From: Polyangia bacterium
Lineage (GTDB): Bacteria > Myxococcota_A > Polyangia > Nannocystales > Nannocystaceae
Direction: 5' to 3'
Length of the DNA: 64,000 nucleotides
Assembly: GCA_030429545.1 (NCBI GenBank)
Contig: JAUIFF010000006.1
Location: forward strand, 62,001 to 126,000
The notes beneath the pieces were generated by a model. It was not told where the DNA came from. It searched no databases and worked only from the letters and a program-made list of their open reading frames with translations. This document shows positions 46,729 to 55,382 of the stretch, one piece after another. The position numbers were made by a program, and so were the translations under genes. Position 1 is the stretch's first letter, and the number at the start of each line of letters is the position of its first letter.

Positions 46729-47817
46729 ATGACGATCGACGGCATTAACCCCTCAGATCCTGGCCGCCAACTGCTCCAACAGGCAGTCGCTGACATCCCA
46801 GGCGAGTGCTTGTGGCTTGTCCACTGCGGCGGATTTCAAGGCATCAAGCCCCACGCCAACCGCCTGATCCTCGATATCCGCGAGCAGCCGGTGGCTGGCG
46901 AGCAGTGTATCCCCGACCGGCTACCGTTGCATTTGCAACCCACCGCTACGCAGGCACAGGCCCCAACTGCGACCGCGACCGATGCTGTGGTTTGGCCGCG
47001 GGCCCACCTCGGCCGCGACTTCACCGAGCGCTGCCTGGCGCTGGCGACCTCGGTCCTAAAACCCGGTGGCCGGCTGTGGTGTGCCGCACGCAAATCCAAG
47101 GGTGGAAAAACCATTGCCGGGGTCATGAAGTCGATGGTGGGCAACGTCGAAGTTGTCCGGCGCAACCGCGGCTACCACCTATACCGCTCGGAACTCATCG
47201 CCCCCGACCTTGCGGCGGTCCGCGAACGCCTCGACCGGACCTACAGCTTTGAGCACCCCCTGCTCCCCGCGGCCATCACCACAGTACCCGGGGTGTTCTC
47301 GCGGACCCACCTCGACCGCGGCACTGCGGCACTTATCGAATTTTTGGCGACCACCCGGGCAAATCGCAGGGCCACCCGGGTGCTCGACCTGTGCGCCGGC
47401 GTTGGTCCGCTCGGCCTGTGGGCCCTCAAAACATGGCCCAATGCACAGGCGTGGGCGGTCGACAGCAACATCCTGGCGACGGCACTTACCAGCCACAACG
47501 CCAGGGTCGCTGGCATGGCAGATCGCATGCATGTACATCTTGGTGACGGCCTTCGCAAACCCAGCCGCGAGTTGGCCCGCCACCGCGGCCGGTTTGACCT
47601 CGCCCTCGTCAACCCGCCAACCCACGCCCCCGTCGAAGCCTTCGCCGCCCTGATCACCTCGCTCAAGTCCTGGCTGCGACCGGGGGCCGAAGCCTTTATT
47701 GTCGTCAACCGAGCCGGGCGCTTACGAAAAATCCTGGCCGAGAGCGCAGCCTCGGTTGAGGTGCACTCGGTCCCCGGGTTTGAACTCGTGCGCGCCACCT
47801 GGCCACAGCCGGCATAG
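46729..47817 (+). CDS. RsmC/RlmG-like SAM-dependent methyltransferase
   Basis: From ATG 46729 the protein has 362 residues, close to the two-domain RsmC length. The C-terminal domain has SAM motif I VLDLCAGVGPLGLWAL, a motif II WAVDSN, and the guanine-N2 methylase block LALVNPPTHAP (NPPF/Y-like). The N-terminal half resembles a degenerate copy of the same fold (WPRAHLGRDFTERCLALATS, LKPGGRLWC). Such enzymes make m2G in ribosomal RNA. The target base is not readable. It is divergent from the helicase gene across 260 bp. Confidence 0.85.
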   Translation: MTIDGINPSDPGRQLLQQAVADIPGECLWLVHCGGFQGIKPHANRLILDIREQPVAGEQCIPDRLPLHLQPTATQAQAPTATATDAVVWPRAHLGRDFTERCLALATSVLKPGGRLWCAARKSKGGKTIAGVMKSMVGNVEVVRRNRGYHLYRSELIAPDLAAVRERLDRTYSFEHPLLPAAITTVPGVFSRTHLDRGTAALIEFLATTRANRRATRVLDLCAGVGPLGLWALKTWPNAQAWAVDSNILATALTSHNARVAGMADRMHVHLGDGLRKPSRELARHRGRFDLALVNPPTHAPVEAFAALITSLKSWLRPGAEAFIVVNRAGRLRKILAESAASVEVHSVPGFELVRATWPQPA

Positions 47818-48008
47818 CCGACACATCCACGCCAACATTAAAAGTCGAGGCCGGAGAGCACCATTGCCCCCCGACCTCTGAGACTATGGATATCTTCCTC
47901 ACGAGTCCTTCTGGGATTCTAGATCAACATGTCCTTAGAGACATAAAAAACTGTATTAATAGCGCTCGCCTGCGTCACCGAAAACTCGACGGGTTCGATT
48001 CGGCCCAC

Positions 48009-50156
48009 TCAAGCCTGCGTCCGACCTAGTCGGATCACCCCACCAGTTTCGAGCGAACGGTGCACGGCCAGCGTCACCTCAGTTGTCCGTACCAGGCTCG
48101 CAAGTGTAATTGGCATCGGGCTGCCCTCGCGCACGGCCGTGACAAACGCCTGAAGTTCGCCGCTAAAGCCCTTGTCCTGGTTGCGCAGGCGCGTGCGCTG
48201 CCGCTTCCCTTTTGCATACACACAGACTTCGCGATAGTCGTCGAGCGTCGCCGCCACGCCCGTCGCAAACACCTCGATCCGCTCCTTGGGCAGAGCAGGG
48301 TCACCGAGCGAGCTGTAGGTCAGGGTTGCCACCGAGCCGCCATCGAAACCTAGTTGTACACTCACACAGTCGCCGTGCCCGCGGACCGACATCGCCGCTA
48401 CCGACACCGGCAACTCCCCACAGATCGCGCTGAGTGTGTCGACAAAGTGGCAGCCCTCGCCAATGATCCGCCCGCCGCCCTCGGCCTGGTGGACCCAGCT
48501 GTCGGCGGGGATGTGCCCTGCATTGACCCGGTAGTGCATCATCAGCGGGCCTCGCCCAGCAACCGCTTCGCGCAGGCGGGTAAGTAGTGGGCTAAACCGG
48601 CGATTGTACCCGACCATCAACCGCCCTCCATATGTACCTGCAACTTCTTCGACCTCGTCGAGTTGCACCTGCGTGAGGGCTAAGGGTTTTTCGACAAACA
48701 CCTGCTTGCCCGCGCGCAGGGCCGCCACCGCCAACGCGGCATGGCGGTCGTGGCGGGTGGCGATGACCACTGCATCGGTACGTGTGTCCTCAAAAACCGA
48801 CTCGGCACGGGTCGAAGCAAAGCCAAAGCCAAAACGTTTGGCTGTCCCCTCAGCGCTCATACCCGTTGCTGTGACCACTCCTGTCAGCCGGGTGCGGGGC
48901 AGCTTTGCAAGTACCGGCAACAACACGCCCCGGGCGAAATTCCCGGCCCCGATCACACCCACGCCGACTGCTCCGGCAACCGGCTTGACCCCGGGGAGCT
49001 CGACTTTGCGGGCTGCCGTCAGCTCGGCCGCGGTCGGAGGTTCGTTGTATGTCAAGACAATACCGAGGCGCGGCTCCTGGCTTTGCAACAACGCGTAGGC
49101 TTCGGTCGCCTTGGCAAACGCAATCCGATGGGTAATCAGTTCTTGCGGCGTCACCGAGCCACGGGCAATGAGTTCGACAAACGCCGCCATGTTGCGTTGC
49201 TCGGTCCAGCGCACATGGGCGTAGGGATAGTCGTGGCCCGCCTCCTCATAACTCGGGTCGTATCGACCTGGCCCATAGGACATCGAAAGGCGTAGGTCGA
49301 GTTCCTTGCGATAAAACGGGTCGCGCGGGAGGTTCATCCCGACCAACCCCACCACCACAACCCGACCCTTGAGGCGGGCGAGTGCCGCGGCGAGCTGCAC
49401 CGGGCCATGCCCCTTGGTCGAGGCGGCAACAATCACCGCGTCGGCCCCATGCCCGGCGGTGAGGTCGAGCGTGCGCGCCGAAAGTTCATCGCTGTCGGTC
49501 GTTGCAACTTCGGCCCCGAGTGCCTTGGCCAGGGCGACACGACTGGGGTCGAGGTCGTAGCCGAGCACCCGACAACCACTCGCCAAAAGAATTTGCACAC
49601 TCAACAAACCGATCAGACCAAGGCCGATCACCACCACCCGTTCGCCCAGGGTAACCGCCGCCTGCCGTACCCCCTGCAGGGCAATTGCCCCCACGGTGAC
49701 AAACGCAGCATCCTCGTCCGCAACATTGGGCGGGAGCGGCACGCACAGGTTTTTGGGAACGTAGTTGACCTCGGCGTGGTTGGCATAGCCGGCACCGCCA
49801 CAGGCCACCCGGTCGCCGACGGCAAAGTCCCCGCCATTGCGCCCGACCTCGAGCACCTCGCCGGCACAGCTGTAGCCCAGCGGAATGGGGGTATCGAGTT
49901 TCGACTGAACCTTGCGCAGGGTGTTGGCAATCCCCTCCTGCCGCGCCTTGGTCAGAACTTTTTGCACGAGGTCGGGGCGTGCCACCGCCTTGCCAACCAG
50001 GCTCGCCTTGGCCAAGTCCATCAGGACTTTTTCGGTGCCGGCACTGATGAGCGAGGCGGCCGTGGCCACCACAACGCCGCCGTCGCGGCAGCTCGGAGCA
50101 GGAACGTCGACCAGTTGTAAGACGCCGGTACGGTAGTGCTGCGAAACCTGTTTCAT
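48009..50156 (-). CDS. Bi-domain oxidoreductase (zinc-type dehydrogenase plus Gfo/Idh/MocA)
   Basis: From ATG 50156 the protein has 715 residues. Residues about 1-370 form a medium-chain dehydrogenase (LGYSCAGEVLEVGRNGGDFAV, Rossmann VVVIGLGLIGLLSVQILLASG). Residues about 390-700 form a Gfo/Idh/MocA domain (GVIGAGNFARGVLLPVLAKL, EKPLALT). Such fused enzymes are found in polysaccharide clusters. The asparagine synthase gene lies 21 bp upstream, so they form an operon, likely making an amidated or modified sugar for a surface polysaccharide. No glycosyltransferase is in the window. Confidence 0.88.
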   Translation of the reverse strand: MKQVSQHYRTGVLQLVDVPAPSCRDGGVVVATAASLISAGTEKVLMDLAKASLVGKAVARPDLVQKVLTKARQEGIANTLRKVQSKLDTPIPLGYSCAGEVLEVGRNGGDFAVGDRVACGGAGYANHAEVNYVPKNLCVPLPPNVADEDAAFVTVGAIALQGVRQAAVTLGERVVVIGLGLIGLLSVQILLASGCRVLGYDLDPSRVALAKALGAEVATTDSDELSARTLDLTAGHGADAVIVAASTKGHGPVQLAAALARLKGRVVVVGLVGMNLPRDPFYRKELDLRLSMSYGPGRYDPSYEEAGHDYPYAHVRWTEQRNMAAFVELIARGSVTPQELITHRIAFAKATEAYALLQSQEPRLGIVLTYNEPPTAAELTAARKVELPGVKPVAGAVGVGVIGAGNFARGVLLPVLAKLPRTRLTGVVTATGMSAEGTAKRFGFGFASTRAESVFEDTRTDAVVIATRHDRHAALAVAALRAGKQVFVEKPLALTQVQLDEVEEVAGTYGGRLMVGYNRRFSPLLTRLREAVAGRGPLMMHYRVNAGHIPADSWVHQAEGGGRIIGEGCHFVDTLSAICGELPVSVAAMSVRGHGDCVSVQLGFDGGSVATLTYSSLGDPALPKERIEVFATGVAATLDDYREVCVYAKGKRQRTRLRNQDKGFSGELQAFVTAVREGSPMPITLASLVRTTEVTLAVHRSLETGGVIRLGRTQA

Positions 50157-50177
50157 GCAATTTCCATGTTGATACAA

Positions 50178-52130
50178 TTAATGCGGTGGCCGGACCACGC
50201 GGTCGACGACAAGCGGCGAAAACCGGGGAATCTCCGTTTGGTCCAAAAACAACTGGGCCCACATTTCCAGGCACAGCAAGCTAAAAATGAGGTAGGAGGC
50301 ATCGACCCGGTGGTTGCGGTCGCGTTCAATCAGGTCCCACACAGCCCTGGGCTCAAACCAGCCGCGTCGCTGCAGGGCTTGCGGGGATAGGTGCACACGC
50401 AACGTCTCCGCTAGCTCGCGATGGATCCACCGGCGCAACGGCAAGCCAAACCCGGTCTTGGGGCGCCGCAAGATCGCCGCCGGCAACAGCGGGCGCACAG
50501 CCTCGCGCAACAACGCCTTGGCCTGGCCGCCGCGACACTTTTCACCGGGGGGAAGTTGCGCCGCCAAATCGACCACGGCACGGTCGAGCAACGGCACCCG
50601 CACCTCAACGCCCCGGGCCATGCTCGCCTTGTCGGTGTAAAGCAGGTTGTGATCGGCCAAGAAGTGCTGGCACTCGAGGTACAGCATTTGGTTGAGCAGA
50701 TCAGGCTCGTTGGGGATTTGGCCGAGGCTGTGGCGAAGTGGCCCGAGGGTGTCAAAGTTGTCTACAGCCTCGCGCAACGGTTGCTGATACAAACTTCGCC
50801 GGACATCTTCGGGGGCCCATAAAAAGTGCCCGAGCATGCGCGTCACCGGGTCGTGGTGCGCCCCGTGGGCGAGCTTGGCCACCCGCCGCCCGAGCGTGCC
50901 CATTCCCGAAAACCTGGCGGCGATCGTGGCAAAGGCCCGCCGCCCGACCTGCGGTACGAGATCGAGCCAACGGGTCACGGCCAGGGCCTGGTGGCGGCGA
51001 TACCCCGAAAAGACATCATCTCCGCCTGTCCCTGACAGCAAAACCTTGACCCCGTCTTCGCGCGCGGCGTGGGCGATCAACATCGTCAAAATCGCCGCGG
51101 GGTCGGCCTGGGGCTCATCGGCGTGCCACAACATCCGTCGCAAGTGGCCGATGATATTTGTCTGCACATGGATTTCGTGGAGCGGCACCCCGATGTGTTT
51201 GGCGGCGAGCCGGGCGTAGGGAAGATCCGCCGGAGCACCGTCGAGATCGTCGCCAGCAAAACCGATCGCGTAGCACGGGAACTGGCTCGGATCGACCGCA
51301 GAAGTTGCCATTGCAACAATCGATGACGAGTCGAGCCCGCCCGACAAAAACGCGCCGACGGGCACATCGCTGAGCAACTGGCGATGGACCGCCGCGGTAA
51401 CGGTATCCCGAACCTCGGCCGCGAGCGCATCGCGTTGACCCCGTCGGCGAGCGCCGTCAAACGGGATCTGGTAGTGGCGAAACCGCCGGACAACTCGCCC
51501 GTCTTCGATCACAATCGCGGTCCCGAGGGGAACTTTTTCGACATGCTTGAGCATGGTCCGCGGCGCCGGGGCCCACAGGTAGGCGAGGTATTGGTGGACC
51601 GCCTGCAAGTCGGGCTCACGCGGGAGTTCGGCAAGTTGCAACAGGGCCTTGAGTTCCGAGGCAAAAGCCAGACCCGCGGGACATGTCGCAAAGTACAGTG
51701 GCTTGACCCCCAGGCCATCACGGGCCAGCAGGATTCGGTTTTTGCCCGCGTCGTAAATTGCAAATGCATACATTCCGTCGAGGTGGGCAAACATGTCCTC
51801 GCCGTACAGGAGATAGGCGTGGAGCAACGCCTCGGCATCGCAACGGCTAGAAAACACAACCCCGCGCTGCTGCAATTGCCGGCGCAGGGCCGGGAAGTTA
51901 AACAGCTCACCGTTGTAGCTCAGCCACACACCCGAACCGGCCACGGTCATTGGTTGGTGCCCGCTCGCGCTGGTGTCGAGGATGCTCAGGCGGGTGTGGA
52001 CCAGGCCGACACGTGCGACCGGGTCCCAAAACTGCCCGCGGTCGTCGGGACCGCGATGCGCCAGGGCGGTCGCCATTTTCGGCAGCTGCGCCGGGTCCCA
52101 CGCGCCGACCATCCCTGCGATCCCACACAT
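50178..52130 (-). CDS. asnB: Asparagine synthase (glutamine-hydrolysing)
   Basis: From ATG 52130 the protein has 650 residues. It begins MCGIAGMVGAW, so Cys2 is the glutaminase nucleophile after Met removal, with ALAHRGPDDRGQF of class II amidotransferases. The synthase half has the ATP-binding PPi loop FLSGGLDSSSIVAMA, LLSGTGGDDVFSGYRRH and VRVPLLDRAVVDL. It converts aspartate to asparagine or amidates another substrate, as in exopolysaccharide loci, where AsnB paralogues modify sugars. The frame upstream of 52130 is not domain-like. Next gene is the bi-domain oxidoreductase. Confidence 0.92.
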   Translation of the reverse strand: MCGIAGMVGAWDPAQLPKMATALAHRGPDDRGQFWDPVARVGLVHTRLSILDTSASGHQPMTVAGSGVWLSYNGELFNFPALRRQLQQRGVVFSSRCDAEALLHAYLLYGEDMFAHLDGMYAFAIYDAGKNRILLARDGLGVKPLYFATCPAGLAFASELKALLQLAELPREPDLQAVHQYLAYLWAPAPRTMLKHVEKVPLGTAIVIEDGRVVRRFRHYQIPFDGARRRGQRDALAAEVRDTVTAAVHRQLLSDVPVGAFLSGGLDSSSIVAMATSAVDPSQFPCYAIGFAGDDLDGAPADLPYARLAAKHIGVPLHEIHVQTNIIGHLRRMLWHADEPQADPAAILTMLIAHAAREDGVKVLLSGTGGDDVFSGYRRHQALAVTRWLDLVPQVGRRAFATIAARFSGMGTLGRRVAKLAHGAHHDPVTRMLGHFLWAPEDVRRSLYQQPLREAVDNFDTLGPLRHSLGQIPNEPDLLNQMLYLECQHFLADHNLLYTDKASMARGVEVRVPLLDRAVVDLAAQLPPGEKCRGGQAKALLREAVRPLLPAAILRRPKTGFGLPLRRWIHRELAETLRVHLSPQALQRRGWFEPRAVWDLIERDRNHRVDASYLIFSLLCLEMWAQLFLDQTEIPRFSPLVVDRVVRPPH

Positions 52131-52305
52131 CAGCTTATAGGTACCCTCCGGCCGGACATCTCGCCAAGATTTCGGCGATGCGCGGGAGTTGTTGTCGCTT
52201 GTCGCCACGCCTGCGCGACTGTGTGGTGTGCATCGCCGATTGCACCCACGACATTGCGCGGATGGAGAGGCGGTCGCATCGGGAAGTCGCGGTATAGTTC
52301 GATCC

Positions 52306-53166
52306 GTGGAACGCAGCGCAACCCGACAACTTTCGTCGTGCACTGCCGTCGCTGCGATTCTCGCCAGCCTCGTGGTCGCCCCGGGCTGCGTCATTGACCC
52401 GGCGAGCACCTCGCTCATCTTGCTGTGCCTGTGTGTCAGCACATTTTTGTGTGTCGGCCACGGGCGACAACGACGGGCGCGACTCGAGGCCGAAAACCTG
52501 CGGCGGGCGATCGCCAGCGGGCAACACCGACACATCGAGCAACGCCTGCGTCGCGAACTTTCGCTGGCGATGGCAGGTGAGGCCATCAGCATTGAGCGCC
52601 AGTGGTTGGCCCGTGCCCAACTCGGGGGGTTGTTGGTCGCCGAGTGGCGGCTTGCCGAGGCGGCTGAGATCTACGCCCTGCCCTCACCCAAACTCTCACC
52701 CCACCTGCAGGCGCTGGCCGCCTATGGCCACCACGAACTCGCTGTATTGGCAACGGTTCCCACCCGCGAACGACTGCACAGCATTCGCCGCGATCGCAAC
52801 GCCTGCCTGCGGCTGTTGCCGGCGACCTACCGCCAAACCGTGGCCCGCGCTTGGGCTGCGCTCGAGGGCCTGTGTCTGCAGCGAATGGGGCACACGCGTC
52901 GGGCCATCAGCAGCCTCGAAACCGGGCTCGAGTCGTTGGGCTACAACCCGGCGCGGGTGGTGTACCTGTATCACCTCGCGCAGGCCTACGAGTCGGTTGG
53001 GCAACTCGACGCGGCGGTCCACTACTACTCCCAGGCCGCCGCGGCGTTTCCCGGCACACGCCTCGCCAGCGAAGCTTCGTGCCGCCAAAATCAACTGTCC
53101 CATCAGACAGGGTGTGCAATCTTTCGCCGGATGCTACCCGAGCCACCCCCGTCGACCGTGGCCTAG
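52306..53166 (+). CDS. TPR-like membrane-anchored or lipoprotein
   Basis: From GTG 52306 the protein has about 286 residues. The N-terminal hydrophobic stretch contains a possible lipobox (VVAPGC) followed by a second hydrophobic run (LILLCLCVSTFLCVG), so it is either a lipoprotein or membrane-anchored. The rest is alpha-helical repeats resembling TPR (AQLGGLLVAEWRLAEAAEIY, LYHLAQAYESVGQLDAAVHY). It is divergent from asnB. Start site and function uncertain. Confidence 0.65.
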   Translation: MERSATRQLSSCTAVAAILASLVVAPGCVIDPASTSLILLCLCVSTFLCVGHGRQRRARLEAENLRRAIASGQHRHIEQRLRRELSLAMAGEAISIERQWLARAQLGGLLVAEWRLAEAAEIYALPSPKLSPHLQALAAYGHHELAVLATVPTRERLHSIRRDRNACLRLLPATYRQTVARAWAALEGLCLQRMGHTRRAISSLETGLESLGYNPARVVYLYHLAQAYESVGQLDAAVHYYSQAAAAFPGTRLASEASCRQNQLSHQTGCAIFRRMLPEPPPSTVA

Positions 53167-53298
53167 CCCTACCTTTGGGTCAGCCGCGGCGAACTGTGCA
53201 CAGCTGTGCGCAACCCGTTCGCGGTTGCACGTGCATCCATTTGGCGGGCGACTACCTGTGGGATACCCGCCTGCAAGGATGCCTGCTACTGTGTCCGG

Positions 53299-54039
53299 GT
53301 GAGTTCTCCGCCACGCAGTCGGGTCAAGCGGGCCTACCGCACGGTCGAGCACAGTCTCGGCTACGTCCGCGCCCTGCTCAAGGGCAACCGAATTCCCGGC
53401 GACGTCTCCTGGGTCTCCGCAGACGCCCGACCAATTGTGCTTGTACACGGATTTTTGGGCACACGCGGGACCATGCAACCTCTCGCCCAAAAGTTGCGCG
53501 CCGATGGCCGGGCAGTGTTTACCTACCACCACGGCACGTTTCAGCTCGCCTCGTTGCGACGCACCGCCGAGGGCCTCCAGGCACAAATTCAGGCGATCGT
53601 CGACGAACTCGACGTCGACAGTGTCGACCTCATCGGCTTTAGCATGGGCGGCCTGGTTTCCCTGTATCTCCTCAAGTTCCTAGGCGGTGAGCGTTGGGTG
53701 CGACGGGCCGTGATTTTGGGAGCACCTGTCCGCGGGACCTGGCTCGCGCTCGCCGGGGTTGCCGCGATCGGCCTTATCAGCTCGTCGGTGTGGCAAGTCA
53801 TCCCCCACAGCCGGTTTCTCAACCAGCTGCTCGCAGCGCCCCTGCCCAAGCAGGTACCGATCCGCCAGATCCACGCCACCGAGGATGCGTTTTGCCCAGA
53901 CCCTGGGCGGCTCACCGGAGTCGACCCCGAAAACTACATCGTGCTCCCCGGCGGGCATTCCTCGCTGGTGCTCTCCCAGCCGTTTTACGCCCGCATCCGC
54001 GAGTTTTTAATCGAGCAGCAAGACGCAAAAAACGTGTAG
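53299..54039 (+). CDS. Lipase-like alpha/beta-hydrolase
   Basis: The fold core is clear: PIVLVHGFLGTRGTMQPLAQ (oxyanion hole), nucleophile elbow DLIGFSMGGLVSLYLLKF, acidic residue in HATEDAFCPDPGRL, and His in VLPGGHSSLVLSQP. GTG 53299 gives 246 residues; GTG 53206 would add 31 residues with an odd Cys-rich start, so the start is uncertain. It resembles triacylglycerol lipases or PGAP1-like esterases; substrate unknown. It lies 130 bp after the TPR gene. Confidence 0.8.
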   Translation: MSSPPRSRVKRAYRTVEHSLGYVRALLKGNRIPGDVSWVSADARPIVLVHGFLGTRGTMQPLAQKLRADGRAVFTYHHGTFQLASLRRTAEGLQAQIQAIVDELDVDSVDLIGFSMGGLVSLYLLKFLGGERWVRRAVILGAPVRGTWLALAGVAAIGLISSSVWQVIPHSRFLNQLLAAPLPKQVPIRQIHATEDAFCPDPGRLTGVDPENYIVLPGGHSSLVLSQPFYARIREFLIEQQDAKNV

Positions 54040-54099
54040 CTGCACCAAAACTACGAGGCCAACCGTCCTGGGGCTCAAGTTAGAGCCCGATGAAACGCC

Positions 54100-55041
54100 C
54101 TAGCGGTAGCTGACCAACCCGCGCTTGCTGAGTTTGGCGATCCGCTGGGTCAGGGTGAGGTCGTCGGCCGGGTAGTTGTCGAGAATGTCGGCCCAACTCA
54201 TGCCCTCAACCAGGCTCTGAATGATATCGAGCTCATCGGCTTCGAGGGTGTGCCAACGGACAGGTGATGGCATCACCACGGTGACCTGGTCGCGGTACTC
54301 GGGGATGTTGTAACGATCCGCGAGGTGGCTGATCTCATCTTGGATCCGCGCCGACTCCATCAGGATGTGGCCCAACGGGGTCGTAATCCGCTTGTGCGGC
54401 TCCTCTTTCAGGGGGGCGTTGTCGAGGGCAAACCGGCCGTTGGTCCACCCGATCATCCGCATCAACGCCTTTTCGGGATCCATTTTGGCATCGCCGATGC
54501 GCGCGTAGAAGGCGTTACCCTCTTGTAGATGCACCGTTCCCGCGATGTTGTCGGCATCGTTGCGGACATTGATCGTGCCCGACTTGCGAGAGGTCGCCAA
54601 AAACTGCAACACATCGACGAGCGGGATGTCCTCTAGGCTGCCCGACATCGACTTGGAGGCACCCGTGTCCGAAGCCTGTCCCTGGCGCTTTCGCGGCTCA
54701 CCGGCACGCTCACCGGTATCTGGGAGTTCGTCGGTGCCACGCAGCTCGACGGCAATCAGGCTGCCACCCAAAACAATGCGATCGCCGTTATGCAGGCAGT
54801 GGCGGGACCGCTGTTGCCCGTTGATGAGGGTGCCGTTGCGAGAACCCAAGTCGGCGATCCACATACGGTCGCGCTCGGCGAAAAAGCGGGCGTGCTTGCG
54901 GCTGACATTGGCGTCGGCGAGCACAAGGTCCGCATCGCTACTGCGGCCCACCACAAAATTGTGGCCATCCGGCCCCAAGGGAAATGCTTTGCCCTTGTAC
55001 CTTCCGGTAAGGAATTGGAGTACGTGGATCGATTCACCCAT
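54100..55041 (-). CDS. FHA-domain protein with DUF4388 region
   Basis: From ATG 55041 the protein has 313 residues. The FHA domain (about 20-90) shows FVVGRSSDADLVLADANVSR, KHARFF and LGSRNGTLINGQ, which bind phosphothreonine peptides. A DUF4388/PATAN-type domain (about 135-250) starts SGSLEDIPLVDVLQFLATSRKSG and includes LMRMIGWTNGRFALD. The C-terminal tail has a helical DNA-polymerase/regulator-like repeat region of unknown role. It likely reads phosphorylation by Hanks kinases; a PP2C and a kinase are in the same window. Confidence 0.88.
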   Translation of the reverse strand: MGESIHVLQFLTGRYKGKAFPLGPDGHNFVVGRSSDADLVLADANVSRKHARFFAERDRMWIADLGSRNGTLINGQQRSRHCLHNGDRIVLGGSLIAVELRGTDELPDTGERAGEPRKRQGQASDTGASKSMSGSLEDIPLVDVLQFLATSRKSGTINVRNDADNIAGTVHLQEGNAFYARIGDAKMDPEKALMRMIGWTNGRFALDNAPLKEEPHKRITTPLGHILMESARIQDEISHLADRYNIPEYRDQVTVVMPSPVRWHTLEADELDIIQSLVEGMSWADILDNYPADDLTLTQRIAKLSKRGLVSYR

Positions 55042-55382
55042 TGACGACGCCTCGCCCTGTTGCGCCCGGCACCGCGGAACACCGAAGGACTGCGGGGCAG
55101 CATAGTTTGCAGCCATTGAGCGAGTCAATCACTCACGACGCCGACAAAAAGCAGTCGGCGATTGGGCATCTTCTCCATCGCCGGAACGTGAGACAATACA
55201 CACCAAATACGCGCATCGAGAAGGTTTGCGACTCACAACTGCGCATACGACGGAGCTTCTGTGAAGAACTGCGCGCGGCGAGCTCACCGCAGTGTGATCC
55301 ATCTTTCGCTGTGGTTGCCCCTTTGCAATCGAGATTGAAGACTAGACCTATCGATCAGCGTCAAGGGTCTAGGGACTTCGCC
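55042..55382. other. Divergent intergenic region
   Basis: About 340 bp between the FHA gene and the Arg/Ser-rich lipoprotein gene. The frame of the latter is open through it, but has no signal peptide there, so I treat it as leader. No other feature is recognised. Confidence 0.5.
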
